Below are positions 45,116-53,797 of a stretch of DNA of 64,000 nucleotides, piece after piece. Under the pieces are notes generated by a model that was not told the DNA's origin, did not search any database, and saw only the letters and a program-made list of their open reading frames with translations. How positions within the stretch are numbered: the first letter of the stretch is position 1; the number at the start of each line of letters is the position of its first letter. The position numbers and the translations under genes are program-made. Origin of the DNA: Agrobacterium tumefaciens (GTDB lineage Bacteria; Pseudomonadota; Alphaproteobacteria; Rhizobiales; Rhizobiaceae); the NCBI RefSeq assembly GCF_017726655.1, contig NZ_CP072308.1, positions 2,361,001-2,425,000 on the forward strand, given 5' to 3'.

Positions 45116-45313
45116 ATGAAACTTCTGGTCAACGGCGACGAGCTTGATATCGCCGCTGAAACGCTGGCTGGTCTGCTTGCCCGCCTCGATTACGAAGGCG
45201 AGTGGCTGGCAACGGCGGTCAATGGCGATCTGGTGCATTCGGAAGAACGCGCCAGCTACGTGCTGAGAGCTTTCGACCGTGTCGAAATCCTCTCGCCGAT
45301 GCAGGGAGGTTGA
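45116..45313 (+). CDS. thiS: Sulfur carrier protein ThiS
   Basis: 65 residues from ATG 45116, preceded by AAGGAACGGG. It is a ubiquitin-like beta-grasp protein: [21 protein letters not shown] at the N-terminus and the required C-terminal Gly-Gly after ILSPMQ, which is adenylated and thiocarboxylated to supply sulfur for the thiazole ring. Four bases before thiG. Confidence 0.95.
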   Translation: MKLLVNGDELDIAAETLAGLLARLDYEGEWLATAVNGDLVHSEERASYVLRAFDRVEILSPMQGG

Positions 45314-45317
45314 GACC

Positions 45318-46091
45318 ATGCTGACGCTTTATGGCCGCGAGGTATCTTCCCGCCTTCTCCTCGGCACGGCGCGCTATCCATCGCCCGCCGTGCTCGCGGA
45401 TGCGGTGCGGGCGAGCGATACGGATATTCTGACGATTTCGCTGCGCCGGGAAATGGCGGGGGCTAAGAAGGGCGGCCAGTTTTTCGAGCTGATACGCGAA
45501 TTGGACCGCCATATCCTGCCCAACACCGCCGGGTGCCACACCGCCAAGGAAGCGGTGCTGACGGCAAAGATGGCGCGCGAGGTTTTTCGTACCAACTGGA
45601 TCAAGCTGGAGGTCATCGGTCATCACGACACGCTGCAGCCTGATGTCTTTGCGCTTGTCGAAGCCGCGAAAATCCTCTGTGATGAAGGGTTCGAGGTGTT
45701 TCCTTATACGACCGATGACCTGGTCGTGGCGGAAAAGCTGCTGGAGGCGGGATGCCAGGTGCTGATGCCCTGGTGCGCGCCGATCGGCAGCGCCATGGGG
45801 CCGCTCAATCTGATGGCGCTGAAGTCGATGCGGGCGCGTTTTCCTGATGTGCCTCTGATTGTCGATGCCGGCATTGGTCGGCCGTCTCACGCCGTCACTG
45901 TCATGGAGCTTGGCTACGATGCCGTTCTCTTGAACACGGCGGTATCGGGCGCAGGAGACCCGGCCGGCATGGCAAAAGCTTTCGCCCGCGCAATTGAGGC
46001 CGGCCATCAGGCGTACCTCGCCACTCCGCTGGAGCCACGGGATATGGCCGTTCCTTCGACACCGGTTATTGGGACAGCGGTTTTTTCCTGA
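45318..46091 (+). CDS. thiG: Thiazole synthase ThiG
   Basis: 257 residues from ATG 45318. [23 protein letters not shown] is the family start; TNWIKLEVI holds the Lys that forms the Schiff base with deoxyxylulose phosphate; [13 protein letters not shown] and VIDAGIG-like [12 protein letters not shown] bind phosphate at the barrel end. Works with ThiS and ThiO to make the thiazole moiety. In many rhizobia thiE follows here; in this window it does not. Confidence 0.96.
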   Translation: MLTLYGREVSSRLLLGTARYPSPAVLADAVRASDTDILTISLRREMAGAKKGGQFFELIRELDRHILPNTAGCHTAKEAVLTAKMAREVFRTNWIKLEVIGHHDTLQPDVFALVEAAKILCDEGFEVFPYTTDDLVVAEKLLEAGCQVLMPWCAPIGSAMGPLNLMALKSMRARFPDVPLIVDAGIGRPSHAVTVMELGYDAVLLNTAVSGAGDPAGMAKAFARAIEAGHQAYLATPLEPRDMAVPSTPVIGTAVFS

Positions 46092-46179
46092 TTGTCGTTC
46101 GGGGTCGACATCAAGCACGTGACGTTTGGCGTTGACAGCGTCAGATGGTGGCGAGATACCGGGAGAAAAGGGAAACGGT

Positions 46180-47193
46180 ATGACGCTACTCACCAATCTT
46201 CTGACGGATATTTCAGGCGTTTCGGTCGGCAATGTCACCGATCTTTCCATTGGCTCCGGGGTGACGGCGATTGTTTTCGAAAAGCCGGTCATTGCCTCGG
46301 GTTCTGTTTTGGGCGGCGCGCCGGGCGGGCGTGATATCGGCCTGCTCGATCCGGCGATGACGGTGGAAACGGTGGATGCCTTCGTGCTGTCGGGCGGCTC
46401 GGCCTTTGGGTTGGATGCGGCAGGCGGTGTTCAGGCCGGGCTGCGGGAGATCGGCCGCGGACTTCAGGTGGGTTCTACCCGCGTACCCATCGCGCCACAG
46501 GCGATCCTCATGGATCTGCTGAACGGCGGTGACAAAAATTGGGGATTGCATTCGCCCTATCGCGAGATGGGATATGCCGCTTTCAAGGCGGCGCGTGCGG
46601 CGCCTTTCGAACTCGGGACGGTCGGCGCCGGAACCGGGGCGACGACCGCGACCTTCAAGGGAGGGCTCGGCTCGGCAAGTGCTATCAGTTCCAGCGGTTA
46701 TAAAGTGGCAGCTATTGTCGCCGTCAACGCGCTTGGCTCGGCAACCCTTGGCGCGAGCCGCCACTTCTGGTCGGCGCCGTTTGAAGTGTCTGGGGAGTTT
46801 GGCGAAAGCGGGTTTCCGCAAAGCTTTGAACCGGACGATACCGCCTTGCGCCTGAAGGGCGTCAACCTCACGGCAACGACCATCGGCGCGGTCGTGACGG
46901 ATGCCGCACTCACGAAAGCGCAGGCGCATCGCCTTTCCATTATGGCGCATGACGGGCTGGCTCGCGCCGTGCTTCCCGCCCATCTGCCGAGTGACGGCGA
47001 CACCATGTTTGCGGCGGCGACCGGGGAAAAACCGCTCGAAGGCGGCATTCATTTCGCCGAGCTTTGCCACCTCGCCACCCTCACCATGGCGAGGGCAGTG
47101 GCGCGCGGCGTCTATGAGGCAACAGCGCTGCCGGTGGAGGGGGCGCAAAAAGCCTATCGTGATCTTCACGGGCTGAGGTCGACCGATGAGTGA
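46180..47193 (+). CDS. P1-family peptidase (DmpA/BapA-like, S58)
   Basis: 337 residues from ATG 46180, preceded by GGGAAACGG. Family landmarks are TDISGVSVGNVTD at the N-terminus, FVLSGGSAFGLDAAGGV near residue 65-80, and GTVGAGTGATTATFKGGLGSAS near 145-165. These N-terminal-nucleophile enzymes cut themselves into two chains and act as aminopeptidases on D- or beta-amino acid peptides or on amides. The exact self-cleavage site is not obvious to me here. The last eight bases overlap the ModE-like start, so the two are coupled, though they share no clear function. It is not part of the thiamine pathway as far as I can see. Confidence 0.83.
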   Translation: MTLLTNLLTDISGVSVGNVTDLSIGSGVTAIVFEKPVIASGSVLGGAPGGRDIGLLDPAMTVETVDAFVLSGGSAFGLDAAGGVQAGLREIGRGLQVGSTRVPIAPQAILMDLLNGGDKNWGLHSPYREMGYAAFKAARAAPFELGTVGAGTGATTATFKGGLGSASAISSSGYKVAAIVAVNALGSATLGASRHFWSAPFEVSGEFGESGFPQSFEPDDTALRLKGVNLTATTIGAVVTDAALTKAQAHRLSIMAHDGLARAVLPAHLPSDGDTMFAAATGEKPLEGGIHFAELCHLATLTMARAVARGVYEATALPVEGAQKAYRDLHGLRSTDE

Positions 47194-47563
47194 AGCCCGT
47201 TCCCCGCTGAAACCCGTTTTCCGTATCGACTTTCCACCCGGGGACCGTCTCGGGCATGGGAAAATCGAGTTGATGGCGCTCATTGCCGAAACCGGGTCCA
47301 TTTCCGCCGCCGGGCGCGCAATGGATATGTCCTATCGTCGCGCATGGTTGTTGGTGGATGCGCTCAACCGTATGTTCACGCAGCCGGTCATCGAATCACA
47401 ACGCGGTGGAAAACAGGGCGGCGGCGCGTCGCTGACGACTTTCGGAACCGAATTGCTGGATCGGTATCGTGGCATGGAAAAGCGGATCGCCGACGCGTTG
47501 CGCGCGGATATTGACTGGCTGGAGAAAAACCGCAATCCCGATGCGGCCGTCAATAGGGATTGA
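47186..47563 (+). CDS. ModE-like winged-helix regulator without a molybdate-binding domain
   Basis: 125 residues. [39 protein letters not shown] is the LysR/ModE-type helix-turn-helix; [31 protein letters not shown] is the wing and linker typical of ModE. The Mop (molbindin) domains of full ModE are absent. It overlaps the peptidase gene (ATGAGTGA) and its end overlaps the convergent modC gene by 14 bases. It is the likely DNA-binding partner for the Mo-boxes at 50193-50258; how it would sense molybdate is unclear. Confidence 0.83.
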   Translation: MSEARSPLKPVFRIDFPPGDRLGHGKIELMALIAETGSISAAGRAMDMSYRRAWLLVDALNRMFTQPVIESQRGGKQGGGASLTTFGTELLDRYRGMEKRIADALRADIDWLEKNRNPDAAVNRD

Positions 47564-48626
47564 GAGCCGCCGACTTTATGATCAAATGCACCGGTTTTCC
47601 CGGTTCCAGTTGCAGCCGCTCATGGGAGAGGGCTGTGATGCGCGACTGTATGAGATCGCCGCCGCAATCCACCTGAACCGTCATCATGCCGTCTTCGCTG
47701 AGAGAGACCGTCGCGACGTGGCCTTCGAGAATGTTGAGGGCGCTAAGCCCCTCGGGTTTGACGGTTGCCAGCATCACATCGCGTGCCGGTATCAAAACCC
47801 GCGCGGGGCTGCCGGACATTCCCTTTTTTGCCGGAACATGAAGCAGCATGGTCTTTAACCGTACGGCGGCGAGTTCATGCCGCTCGTCGAAGCTCTCAAT
47901 CTGCCCGGAGAGAATGCTGCCTGCCTCGCGCCTTTCGAGGTGGGTGCTGAAATCCGGTCTCGCCAGCACGTCTGCCGCTATGCCCTGCGCTTCCACCTTG
48001 CCGTCTTTCATCACGATGATGCGGTCTGCAAGGCGGGCGACCTCCTGGATGGAATGGCTGACATAGATGATGGGGATTTTTGTCTCGTCGCGCAGCCGTT
48101 CGAGATAGGGAATAATCTCGGCCTTCCGCTGCTCGTCCAGAGAGGCAAGCGGTTCGTCCATCAGCAGCAGCCTTGGAGAAGAAAGCAGGGCGCGGCCGAT
48201 AGCGATGCGCTGTTTTTCACCGCCCGAGAGTTTGTCCGGACGTCGATGCAACAAATGGCCAATGCCGAGCATGTCGACGACAGGACCTTCCTGCGCCACC
48301 TTGGATTTGTCTTCGGTGAACCATTTGCCGTACTGCAGATTTTGCGCAACGCTGAGATGGGGAAAGAGCCGCGGCTCTTGAAAAACATAGCCGAACCGGC
48401 GTCTATGGGCCGGCAGAAACAGCCGCTTTTTGCTGTTGGCAAAAACCTCCCCATCCAACGTGACTTCACCTTCGTCCGGCCGCAGAAGGCCCGCGATGAT
48501 GCGGATCATCGACGTCTTGCCAGAACCGGACCGACCGAACAGGGCGGTAACGCCGCCTTCTGAGGTGAAGGACGCATTGAGCTCGAATGACCCGAGGCGA
48601 TGGCGGGTGGTAACTGAAAGGGTCAT
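47550..48626 (-). CDS. modC: Molybdate ABC transporter ATPase ModC
   Basis: 358 residues. Walker [10 protein letters not shown] near 31-39, signature LSGGEKQR near 135, Walker [10 protein letters not shown] near 155, H-loop VSHS. The C-terminal about 70 residues are a Mop-like molybdate-binding domain ([19 protein letters not shown]). The ATG overlaps the modB stop (ATGA). Powers molybdate uptake; the Mop domain allows feedback by bound oxyanion. Confidence 0.93.
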   Translation of the reverse strand: MTLSVTTRHRLGSFELNASFTSEGGVTALFGRSGSGKTSMIRIIAGLLRPDEGEVTLDGEVFANSKKRLFLPAHRRRFGYVFQEPRLFPHLSVAQNLQYGKWFTEDKSKVAQEGPVVDMLGIGHLLHRRPDKLSGGEKQRIAIGRALLSSPRLLLMDEPLASLDEQRKAEIIPYLERLRDETKIPIIYVSHSIQEVARLADRIIVMKDGKVEAQGIAADVLARPDFSTHLERREAGSILSGQIESFDERHELAAVRLKTMLLHVPAKKGMSGSPARVLIPARDVMLATVKPEGLSALNILEGHVATVSLSEDGMMTVQVDCGGDLIQSRITALSHERLQLEPGKPVHLIIKSAALNPY

Positions 48627-49330
48627 TCCATGCTCACCCGTTTGCCGATGATGCGCGCCAGAAACTCCGAGACGAGCAGGGCGAGCATGGAAATCACGAC
48701 GGAGACGACGGTCAGCCGCAATGCGCCGGCGTCTCCGCCCGGAACCTGGGTGAAAGTATAGATGGCGGCTGAGAGCGTCTGCGTTTCACCTGGGATGTTG
48801 GACACGAAGGTGATGGTCGCGCCGAATTCGCCCATCGCCTTTGCGAAAGCGAGAATCATGCCGGCGATGATGCCGGGCAATGTGAGGGGAAGCGTAACCG
48901 TGAGGAAGACCCAGAGCGGACTTGCGCCCAAGGTTCCCGCTGCCTCCTCCAGTTTGCGGTCCACCGCTTCGACGGAAAGGCGTATGGAGCGCACCATCAG
49001 CGGAAAAGCCATGACGGCGCAAGCGAGCGCTGCTCCCGTCCAGCGAAACGAAAAGACGAGACCGAACCAGCTGTCGAGAAATTGCCCGATCGCGCCCCTG
49101 CGGCCGAACAGGACGAGCAGAAGATAACCTGTGACGACGGGCGGCAGGATGAGTGGCAGGTGAACGATGCCGTTCAGCAGCGACTTTCCCCAGAAGCGGC
49201 CGCGCGCCAACGCCACGGCGACCGCAATACCGAAAGGCAGGCTGGCAAGCATGGCGATGGAGGAGACCCACAGGCTGAGCCGGATCGCCGTCCATTCTTC
49301 AGGGCTGAGTGTCCACCAATGCAATGCCAT
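48623..49330 (-). CDS. modB: Molybdate ABC transporter permease ModB
   Basis: 235 residues from ATG 49330; an in-frame TTG at 49339 adds three residues and has a slightly better-spaced ribosome site. Five to six membrane segments. Docking loop [22 protein letters not shown] near residue 135; [19 protein letters not shown] is the ModB signature near the C-terminus. Lies between modA and modC in the minus-strand operon. Confidence 0.93.
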   Translation of the reverse strand: MALHWWTLSPEEWTAIRLSLWVSSIAMLASLPFGIAVAVALARGRFWGKSLLNGIVHLPLILPPVVTGYLLLVLFGRRGAIGQFLDSWFGLVFSFRWTGAALACAVMAFPLMVRSIRLSVEAVDRKLEEAAGTLGASPLWVFLTVTLPLTLPGIIAGMILAFAKAMGEFGATITFVSNIPGETQTLSAAIYTFTQVPGGDAGALRLTVVSVVISMLALLVSEFLARIIGKRVSME

Positions 49331-49383
49331 ATCCTGCAATCGTCATCTCTCGCGGCCAATATGCTGGGCTCACGAAAGGCAGT

Positions 49384-50175
49384 TTATTTCAAAACGGTAA
49401 AGCCTTGCTTTTCGAAGAAGAGCGTTGCCTTGGCCGACTTCAGGAAATCAAGATAGGCTTTTGCTGCCGGGGACTTGGCTTCCGAAAGAATGGCGACCGG
49501 GTAGATGATCGGCGGATGGCTGTCTTCCGGGAAGGCGCCGACGATCTTCACGCCCGGATCGGCGGCGGCATCGGTCTGGTAGACGATGCCATAGGGGGCT
49601 TCGCCGCGAGAGACGAGCAGCAGCGCGGCACGCACGCTTTCCGCACCGGCGACCTTTGGTTCGACCGAGGACCAGACCCCGAGTTTTTCCAGAGCGGCCT
49701 TGCCGTATTTGCCCGCCGGTACGGAATCGACTGCGCCCATGGCTAGACGGCCGTCGCCAACCAGAGCGGCAAGATCGAAGCCCCGCTTGATTTCAACTGG
49801 CTTTGCCTTGTCTGCCGGGGCGACGAGAACGATGCGGTTGCCGAGAAGGTTGGAGCGGCTGTCAGCGTTGATCAGCTTCTTTTCGGCAACATAGTCCATC
49901 CAGGCAAGGTCGGCGGAAATGAAGATGTCGGCCGGCGCCCCCTGCTCGATCTGCTTGGCGAGCGCGGAGCTCGCGGCATAGGAGACGATGACCTCGTTGC
50001 CGCTGTCCTTCGCCCATTCCGCGTTGATGGCGTCGAGTGCGTTTTTCATGCTCGCCGCGGCAAACACGGTCACTTTTTCGGCGGCATAAGCTGGAGCGCT
50101 CACAAAGGACGCTGCGATGGAGAAGGACGTAGCCACGACAATGGTTTTGAAAAAGCTGCGGCGCGAAGGTCTCAT
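49384..50175 (-). CDS. modA: Molybdate-binding periplasmic protein ModA
   Basis: 263 residues with a signal peptide (RPSRRSFFKTIVVATSFSIA, with a twin-Arg near the start) cleaved near residue 31 after AYA. The mature part has FAAASMKNALDAI and SYAASSALAKQIEQGAPADIFISAD, the oxyanion-binding segments of ModA. First gene of modABC. Upstream lies a perfect TATAAT (minus strand, 50241-50236) and two Mo-box-like repeats. Confidence 0.94.
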   Translation of the reverse strand: MRPSRRSFFKTIVVATSFSIAASFVSAPAYAAEKVTVFAAASMKNALDAINAEWAKDSGNEVIVSYAASSALAKQIEQGAPADIFISADLAWMDYVAEKKLINADSRSNLLGNRIVLVAPADKAKPVEIKRGFDLAALVGDGRLAMGAVDSVPAGKYGKAALEKLGVWSSVEPKVAGAESVRAALLLVSRGEAPYGIVYQTDAAADPGVKIVGAFPEDSHPPIIYPVAILSEAKSPAAKAYLDFLKSAKATLFFEKQGFTVLK

Positions 50176-50192
50176 GATGCGTGTCCCCGATA

Positions 50193-50216
50193 CGTGATAT
50201 TCGTATGAATATATCG
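50193..50216. promoter_or_regulatory. Putative Mo-box 2 (downstream of the modA promoter)
   Basis: CGTGATAT (50193-50200), 8-base spacer, ATATATCG (50209-50216). The right arm is identical to that of the box at 50235, and the core ATATTC-GTAT-GAATAT is a perfect palindrome. It falls between the predicted transcription start and the modA ATG. Confidence 0.55.
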
Positions 50217-50234
50217 ATATGGCGAAAGGGCAAG

Positions 50235-50264
50235 CATTATATTTTCATGGATATATCGCGTAAA
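50235..50264 (-). promoter_or_regulatory. modA promoter with overlapping Mo-box 1
   Basis: On the minus strand TTTACG (50264-50259), 17 bases, TATAAT (50241-50236). The box CATTATAT-N8-ATATATCG occupies 50235-50258, exactly the -10 and the whole spacer, so a bound ModE-type protein would block polymerase. The two boxes start 42 bases apart, four helical turns. Confidence 0.6.
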
Positions 50265-50349
50265 AAGGGCGTGACGATCGCAAAGGTTCGGGCGAACCAC
50301 TAGCTGTTGAAGAATCCCTTGCCCCGCAAATGGTCGACCCTGTTAAGGA

Positions 50350-51633
50350 TCAAAAACGCTCGCCGGCGAAATGAGCGATCTGCGCGCCGGCTTCGTAATA
50401 GGCTTCCTTCACCGCCCGCAAGGCCTGTGCTTTCGGCTCTGTCAAAGGCAGGGGCATTTCGGCTTCGCCGATCTCACCGAGAATATGTTGCGCGAGCACC
50501 TTGCCAAATGCCGTGCCGGGCGCGATGCCGCGGCCATTGTAGCCGGAGAATCCGATGACATTGTCCGCGAATTTGTGGAAGCGCGGCACGGCGTTGTCGG
50601 TCATGCCGATCTTGCCAAACCATTCACATTCGAATTCCGTGTCTCCAAGCTGCGGGAAAAGCCGCTTAAGCGATCGTTTTGCCCAGGCGCGATGAATGGC
50701 GGCGCCGGTGCCGCGCAGGGCGCCGACACTGCCGAAGACCAACCGGCCGGCTTTGTCCATCCGGAAGGAGGAGAGAATTTCCTTCGTGTCCCAGCAACCC
50801 TCACACCCCGGCAAGATACTCTTTCGCAGGTTGTCGCCAAGCGGTCTGGTGGCGAAATTGAAATAGGGAAGGTAGGTCTGCTCATCGCGGACGATCCGCC
50901 ATGGACCGGTGCTGTAGGCTTCCGTGGCAACAACGATCCAGTTGGCAGTTACCGAGCCTTGCTCGGTTTTGACCAGCCATTTTCCATTTCTGCGCTCGGT
51001 GGCGACCACCGGGCTATCGGTATGCAGACGCGCACCTTTCTTCCGGGCAGCTGCGGCAAGGCCCCGAACATAGGCGAGCGGCTGGATCGTGCCTGCCCGC
51101 GTGTCGAGGAGGGCGCCGGAATACGCGGTGCTGCCGATTCGTCTCGCTGTCTCCTCGGCATCCAGAACACGCACTGGCGCGCCCCTCGCGGCCCACTGCG
51201 CACAGCGCTCGTGGATTTCAGCAAGTCCCCTTTCGCCGACAGCGCAATGAAGCGTACCGTTCTTCTCGATTTCGCAGGCGATGTCGTGTCTTTCCACCAG
51301 TTCTCGGACAAGAAGCGGCGCATTGCCCAGCAGGCCGAGAAGACGTTCGCCAAAGGTTGAACCCAGCACGCCGGGCAATTCTTTGGGCATGACCCACATG
51401 CCACCATTGATGAGACCGACATTGCGCCCGGCGCCCCCGAAGCCGATCTCTTTTGCTTCCAGGAGAACGACGTCGACACCTTTTTCGGCCAGATGAAGGG
51501 CGGCGGACTGTCCGGTGAAACCACCTCCGACGACGACGACATCGGCAACGGATTCGCCTTGCAAGGCGGGCGTTACGGGCGGTTGCGGCGCGGTCTTTTG
51601 CCAGAGACCGTGGGAGCGGGGGTCGTTATACAT
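50350..51633 (-). CDS. FAD-dependent amine/amino-acid oxidoreductase (DadA/PuuB-like)
   Basis: 427 residues. FAD motif VVVVGGGFTGQSAALHLAEKG near residues 31-51; AGRNVGLINGGMW near 68-80 is the flavin region typical of gamma-glutamylputrescine oxidase and related DAO enzymes; the C-terminal GFSGYNGRGIAPGTAFGKVLA closes the flavin site. It probably oxidises a secondary or primary amine, such as a polyamine derivative, sarcosine-like compound or D-amino acid. It is divergent from a LysR regulator gene 130 bases away, which likely controls it. Substrate not determinable. Confidence 0.83.
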   Translation of the reverse strand: MYNDPRSHGLWQKTAPQPPVTPALQGESVADVVVVGGGFTGQSAALHLAEKGVDVVLLEAKEIGFGGAGRNVGLINGGMWVMPKELPGVLGSTFGERLLGLLGNAPLLVRELVERHDIACEIEKNGTLHCAVGERGLAEIHERCAQWAARGAPVRVLDAEETARRIGSTAYSGALLDTRAGTIQPLAYVRGLAAAARKKGARLHTDSPVVATERRNGKWLVKTEQGSVTANWIVVATEAYSTGPWRIVRDEQTYLPYFNFATRPLGDNLRKSILPGCEGCWDTKEILSSFRMDKAGRLVFGSVGALRGTGAAIHRAWAKRSLKRLFPQLGDTEFECEWFGKIGMTDNAVPRFHKFADNVIGFSGYNGRGIAPGTAFGKVLAQHILGEIGEAEMPLPLTEPKAQALRAVKEAYYEAGAQIAHFAGERF

Positions 51634-51763
51634 CGTTCCACCATGGTGCGGGCAAGTTCATTTGGTTTCCGTATGGGTGACAAGCCCTTGTTAATGAGAC
51701 TTTACAAGCCGCGGCGTCTGTTGAATATCGACATATCATCAAGAGTTTATTCCGCGAGGGAAT

Positions 51764-52663
51764 ATGGTGCTGCCACCCCGCCGTTTTCTGCCGTCGCTTT
51801 CGCTGCTCGCCGCCTTCGAGGCCGCTTCGCGCACCGGCAGCGTCACTGCAGCGGCGAGAGAACTCGGCCTGACGCAGGGTGCCGTGAGCCGACAGATCCT
51901 CGCCCTGGAAGAGCAGCTCGGCGTCGCGCTGTTCCTGCGCGAGCGTCAGACGATCCGGCTGACACGGGCGGGAGAGGGATATGCCCGCGACATCCGCGAG
52001 GCGTTGCGGCGCATATCGACGGCCTCGCTCAACCTGCGCGCCAATCCGGATGGCGGCACGCTCAATCTCGGCGTCCTCCCGAGTTTCGGAACCCGTTGGC
52101 TCGTGCCGCGGCTTCCTGATTTCATCGCCCGGCATCCCGGGGTTTCGGTCAATCTGCTGACGCGGGCGTCACTCTTCGATTTCCGTACTGACACGGTCGA
52201 TGCGGCGATCCACTTCGGGCTGCCGCACTGGCCGGGCACAGAGCTGATTTTCCTGATGCATGAAAAAGTTATTCCGGTGTGCAGCCCGGCGTTTAAGGAA
52301 CGTCACGGGCTTACGCGCCCGGAAAATCTCCTGCATGTGCCGCTTTTGCACATGACGACCCGCCCCGATGCCTGGGAGCAATGGTTTCGCAGCCACGATG
52401 TGGATTTTGACAATGTGCATGGCATGTTGTTCGACCAATTCACGACGATAGCGGAAGCGGCGAGCGCCGGCGTCGGGGCGTCTCTCATCCCCTCTTTCAT
52501 GATTGAGGAAGAAATCGAGAGCGGTCGCCTCGTCGCGGCAGTTGCCGGGCAAGTGGAGAGCGAAGAAGCCTATTATCTCGCCTGCATGCCTGATCGTGCA
52601 GGCTATCCGCCGCTCGACAGTTTTCGGGACTGGATCGTTTCCCAGGCGGCAATCGGCAGGTAG
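51764..52663 (+). CDS. LysR-family transcriptional regulator (GcvA-like)
   Basis: 299 residues from ATG 51764 with GAGGG upstream. N-terminal helix-turn-helix LSLLAAFEAASRTGSVTAAARELGLTQGAVSRQI-type segment near residues 10-42, with the GcvA-branch opening PPRRFLPSLSLL. The effector domain starts near 92 (LNLGVLPSFGTRWLVPRLPDF). It reads away from the FAD oxidoreductase gene, the usual layout of a LysR regulator and its target. Effector probably the amine substrate or a product. Confidence 0.9.
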   Translation: MVLPPRRFLPSLSLLAAFEAASRTGSVTAAARELGLTQGAVSRQILALEEQLGVALFLRERQTIRLTRAGEGYARDIREALRRISTASLNLRANPDGGTLNLGVLPSFGTRWLVPRLPDFIARHPGVSVNLLTRASLFDFRTDTVDAAIHFGLPHWPGTELIFLMHEKVIPVCSPAFKERHGLTRPENLLHVPLLHMTTRPDAWEQWFRSHDVDFDNVHGMLFDQFTTIAEAASAGVGASLIPSFMIEEEIESGRLVAAVAGQVESEEAYYLACMPDRAGYPPLDSFRDWIVSQAAIGR

Positions 52664-52792
52664 CGGCAGCTGAAGAGTTTTCACCGTCAACCCGGTGTCG
52701 GTCTTGCAAGAGGCGCGCGGCTGAGCCAATAGTGCCTCATGACAGGTGGCGGACGGCGCCACACACTGCACGTTCCAATACGGGAGATATCC

Positions 52793-53029
52793 GTGAAGCC
52801 CATTTTTGTTCAGCTTCAATGCGAACCCGGCAAGACCTACGATGTCGCCGATGCCATTTATAAGACCGAACTGGTTTCGGAACTTTACTCGACGAGCGGC
52901 GAGTATGATCTGCTGCTGAAAATCTACCTGCCGCAGGAAGAGGACATAGGCAAGTTCATCAACCAGAACATCGTCAATATTCCGGGGATCGTGCGGTCCC
53001 TGACAACGCTGACTTTCACGGCGTTTTAA
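52793..53029 (+). CDS. Stand-alone Lrp/AsnC ligand-binding (RAM) domain protein
   Basis: 78 residues from a GTG at 52793 with GGGAGAT upstream; an ATG at 52739 would add 18 unrelated residues. The whole protein is the alpha/beta RAM domain: IFVQLQCEPGKTYDVADAIY, ELYSTSGEYDLLLKIYLP and SLTTLTFTAF. No DNA-binding part. Such proteins form dimers or octamers that bind amino acids and may modulate full-length Lrp proteins. It lies 130 bases after the LysR gene, same strand. Confidence 0.82.
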   Translation: MKPIFVQLQCEPGKTYDVADAIYKTELVSELYSTSGEYDLLLKIYLPQEEDIGKFINQNIVNIPGIVRSLTTLTFTAF

Positions 53030-53138
53030 GGCGCAAGCGCCATCAGTGGTTCAAGGGATAATTCTGTAAGGCTTTCGGCTGAAGCCATCCGAGGATATGC
53101 GCGCGACAGGCGGCGCAGCTATAATCTCAGGCAATAAA

Positions 53139-53186
53139 AGAGTGCGCCATCGGCCGGTCATGCGGCTTCAATATCGGGCGCACTCT
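53139..53186. terminator. Likely bidirectional terminator between RAM and the 63-residue gene
   Basis: AGAGTGCGCC (53139-53148) and GGCGCACTCT (53177-53186) are perfect 10-base arms with a 28-base loop. GTTTTCTG follows on the plus strand and CTTTTATTG on the minus strand, so it can serve both convergent genes. The long loop is unusual. Confidence 0.5.
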
Positions 53187-53226
53187 GTTTTCTGCGTTTC
53201 GATGAGAAGCTGGAACGCAAGCCGCA

Positions 53227-53418
53227 TCAGGCAACTGCGGCCAGGTTCCGGTTACGCACGAGATCACGGATGGCGATCCGCACGTCGTCGGCACTGTCGA
53301 ACTTCTGTTCGTCCAGGTCGTGAACGTGGAACTTCACCGCGATGAACTTCAGCCGGTCGTTGTCCGGTATGACGATGCCGACGGGTTCGCCAGCGAATTC
53401 AATAACTTGCTTTTGCAT
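53227..53418 (-). CDS. Small hypothetical protein, 63 residues
   Basis: I do not recognise a named family. The ATG has GGGAG six bases upstream. The protein is soluble, with a beta-rich first half (VIEFAGEPVGIVIPDNDRLKFIAVKFHV) and an acidic helix (SADDVRIAIRDLVRNRNL). The start VIEFAGEPVGIVIPD looks like a short beta-hairpin domain seen in small rhizobial proteins. Upstream is a 379-base gap with a perfect 18-base palindrome 60 bases before the start. Coding call rests on ribosome site, composition and gene spacing. Confidence 0.6.
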   Translation of the reverse strand: MQKQVIEFAGEPVGIVIPDNDRLKFIAVKFHVHDLDEQKFDSADDVRIAIRDLVRNRNLAAVA

Positions 53419-53797
53419 AGGTATACTCCCGCTGTGGCTACTTCACACAGCATGTTGTCGAACAGATTTTCTGAAAATTGTGACCGTCAGGTCACATTCG
53501 ACAGCAGCGGGAACACGTGGATTTAAATCCAGCATTCCAGGACTCAAGACCAAGGATTGCGTTAATGGCACTATGTTTTGACATGACACACTCCCTGTGT
53601 TGGTGTTGGCCCAGAATCAGGAGACTCGTTCTCCAGTCCCACACTGATAATCCAGACCAGCGTTAAAATCAATGCTGATTGTTATAGGTAGAATATTTTT
53701 CTTTATGATGACAGGACAGGGGCGGAAATGTGAAATTTTTGTTTCCACATGCCTGAACCCTCCAAAGCCTTGCGGCGCAGGGCCGCTATGTCATTTT
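53419..53797. other. 379-base non-coding stretch
   Basis: Holds the promoter and leader of the 63-residue gene and the 3' flank of epmB. The clearest item is TGTGACC-GTCA-GGTCACA at 53479-53496. Other palindromic bits include GGATTTAAATCC near 53519 and GGAGA-CTCGT-TCTCC near 53630. One frame is open on the plus strand from 53672, but its Cys- and Phe-rich translation overlaps the epmB end and has no ribosome site. A small RNA cannot be excluded. Confidence 0.5.
53479..53496. promoter_or_regulatory. Perfect palindrome upstream of the 63-residue gene
   Basis: TGTGACC and GGTCACA flank GTCA. The TGTGA/TCACA ends recall CRP-type sites, but the spacing between them is 8, not 6, bases. It lies 61 bases before the start codon at 53418. 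A dedicated regulator is not obvious nearby. Confidence 0.45.

Noticed and set aside
53479..53496. Calling the palindrome a CRP site
   Set aside because: Spacing between TGTGA and TCACA is 8 and not 6 bases, so only a neutral operator call is made.
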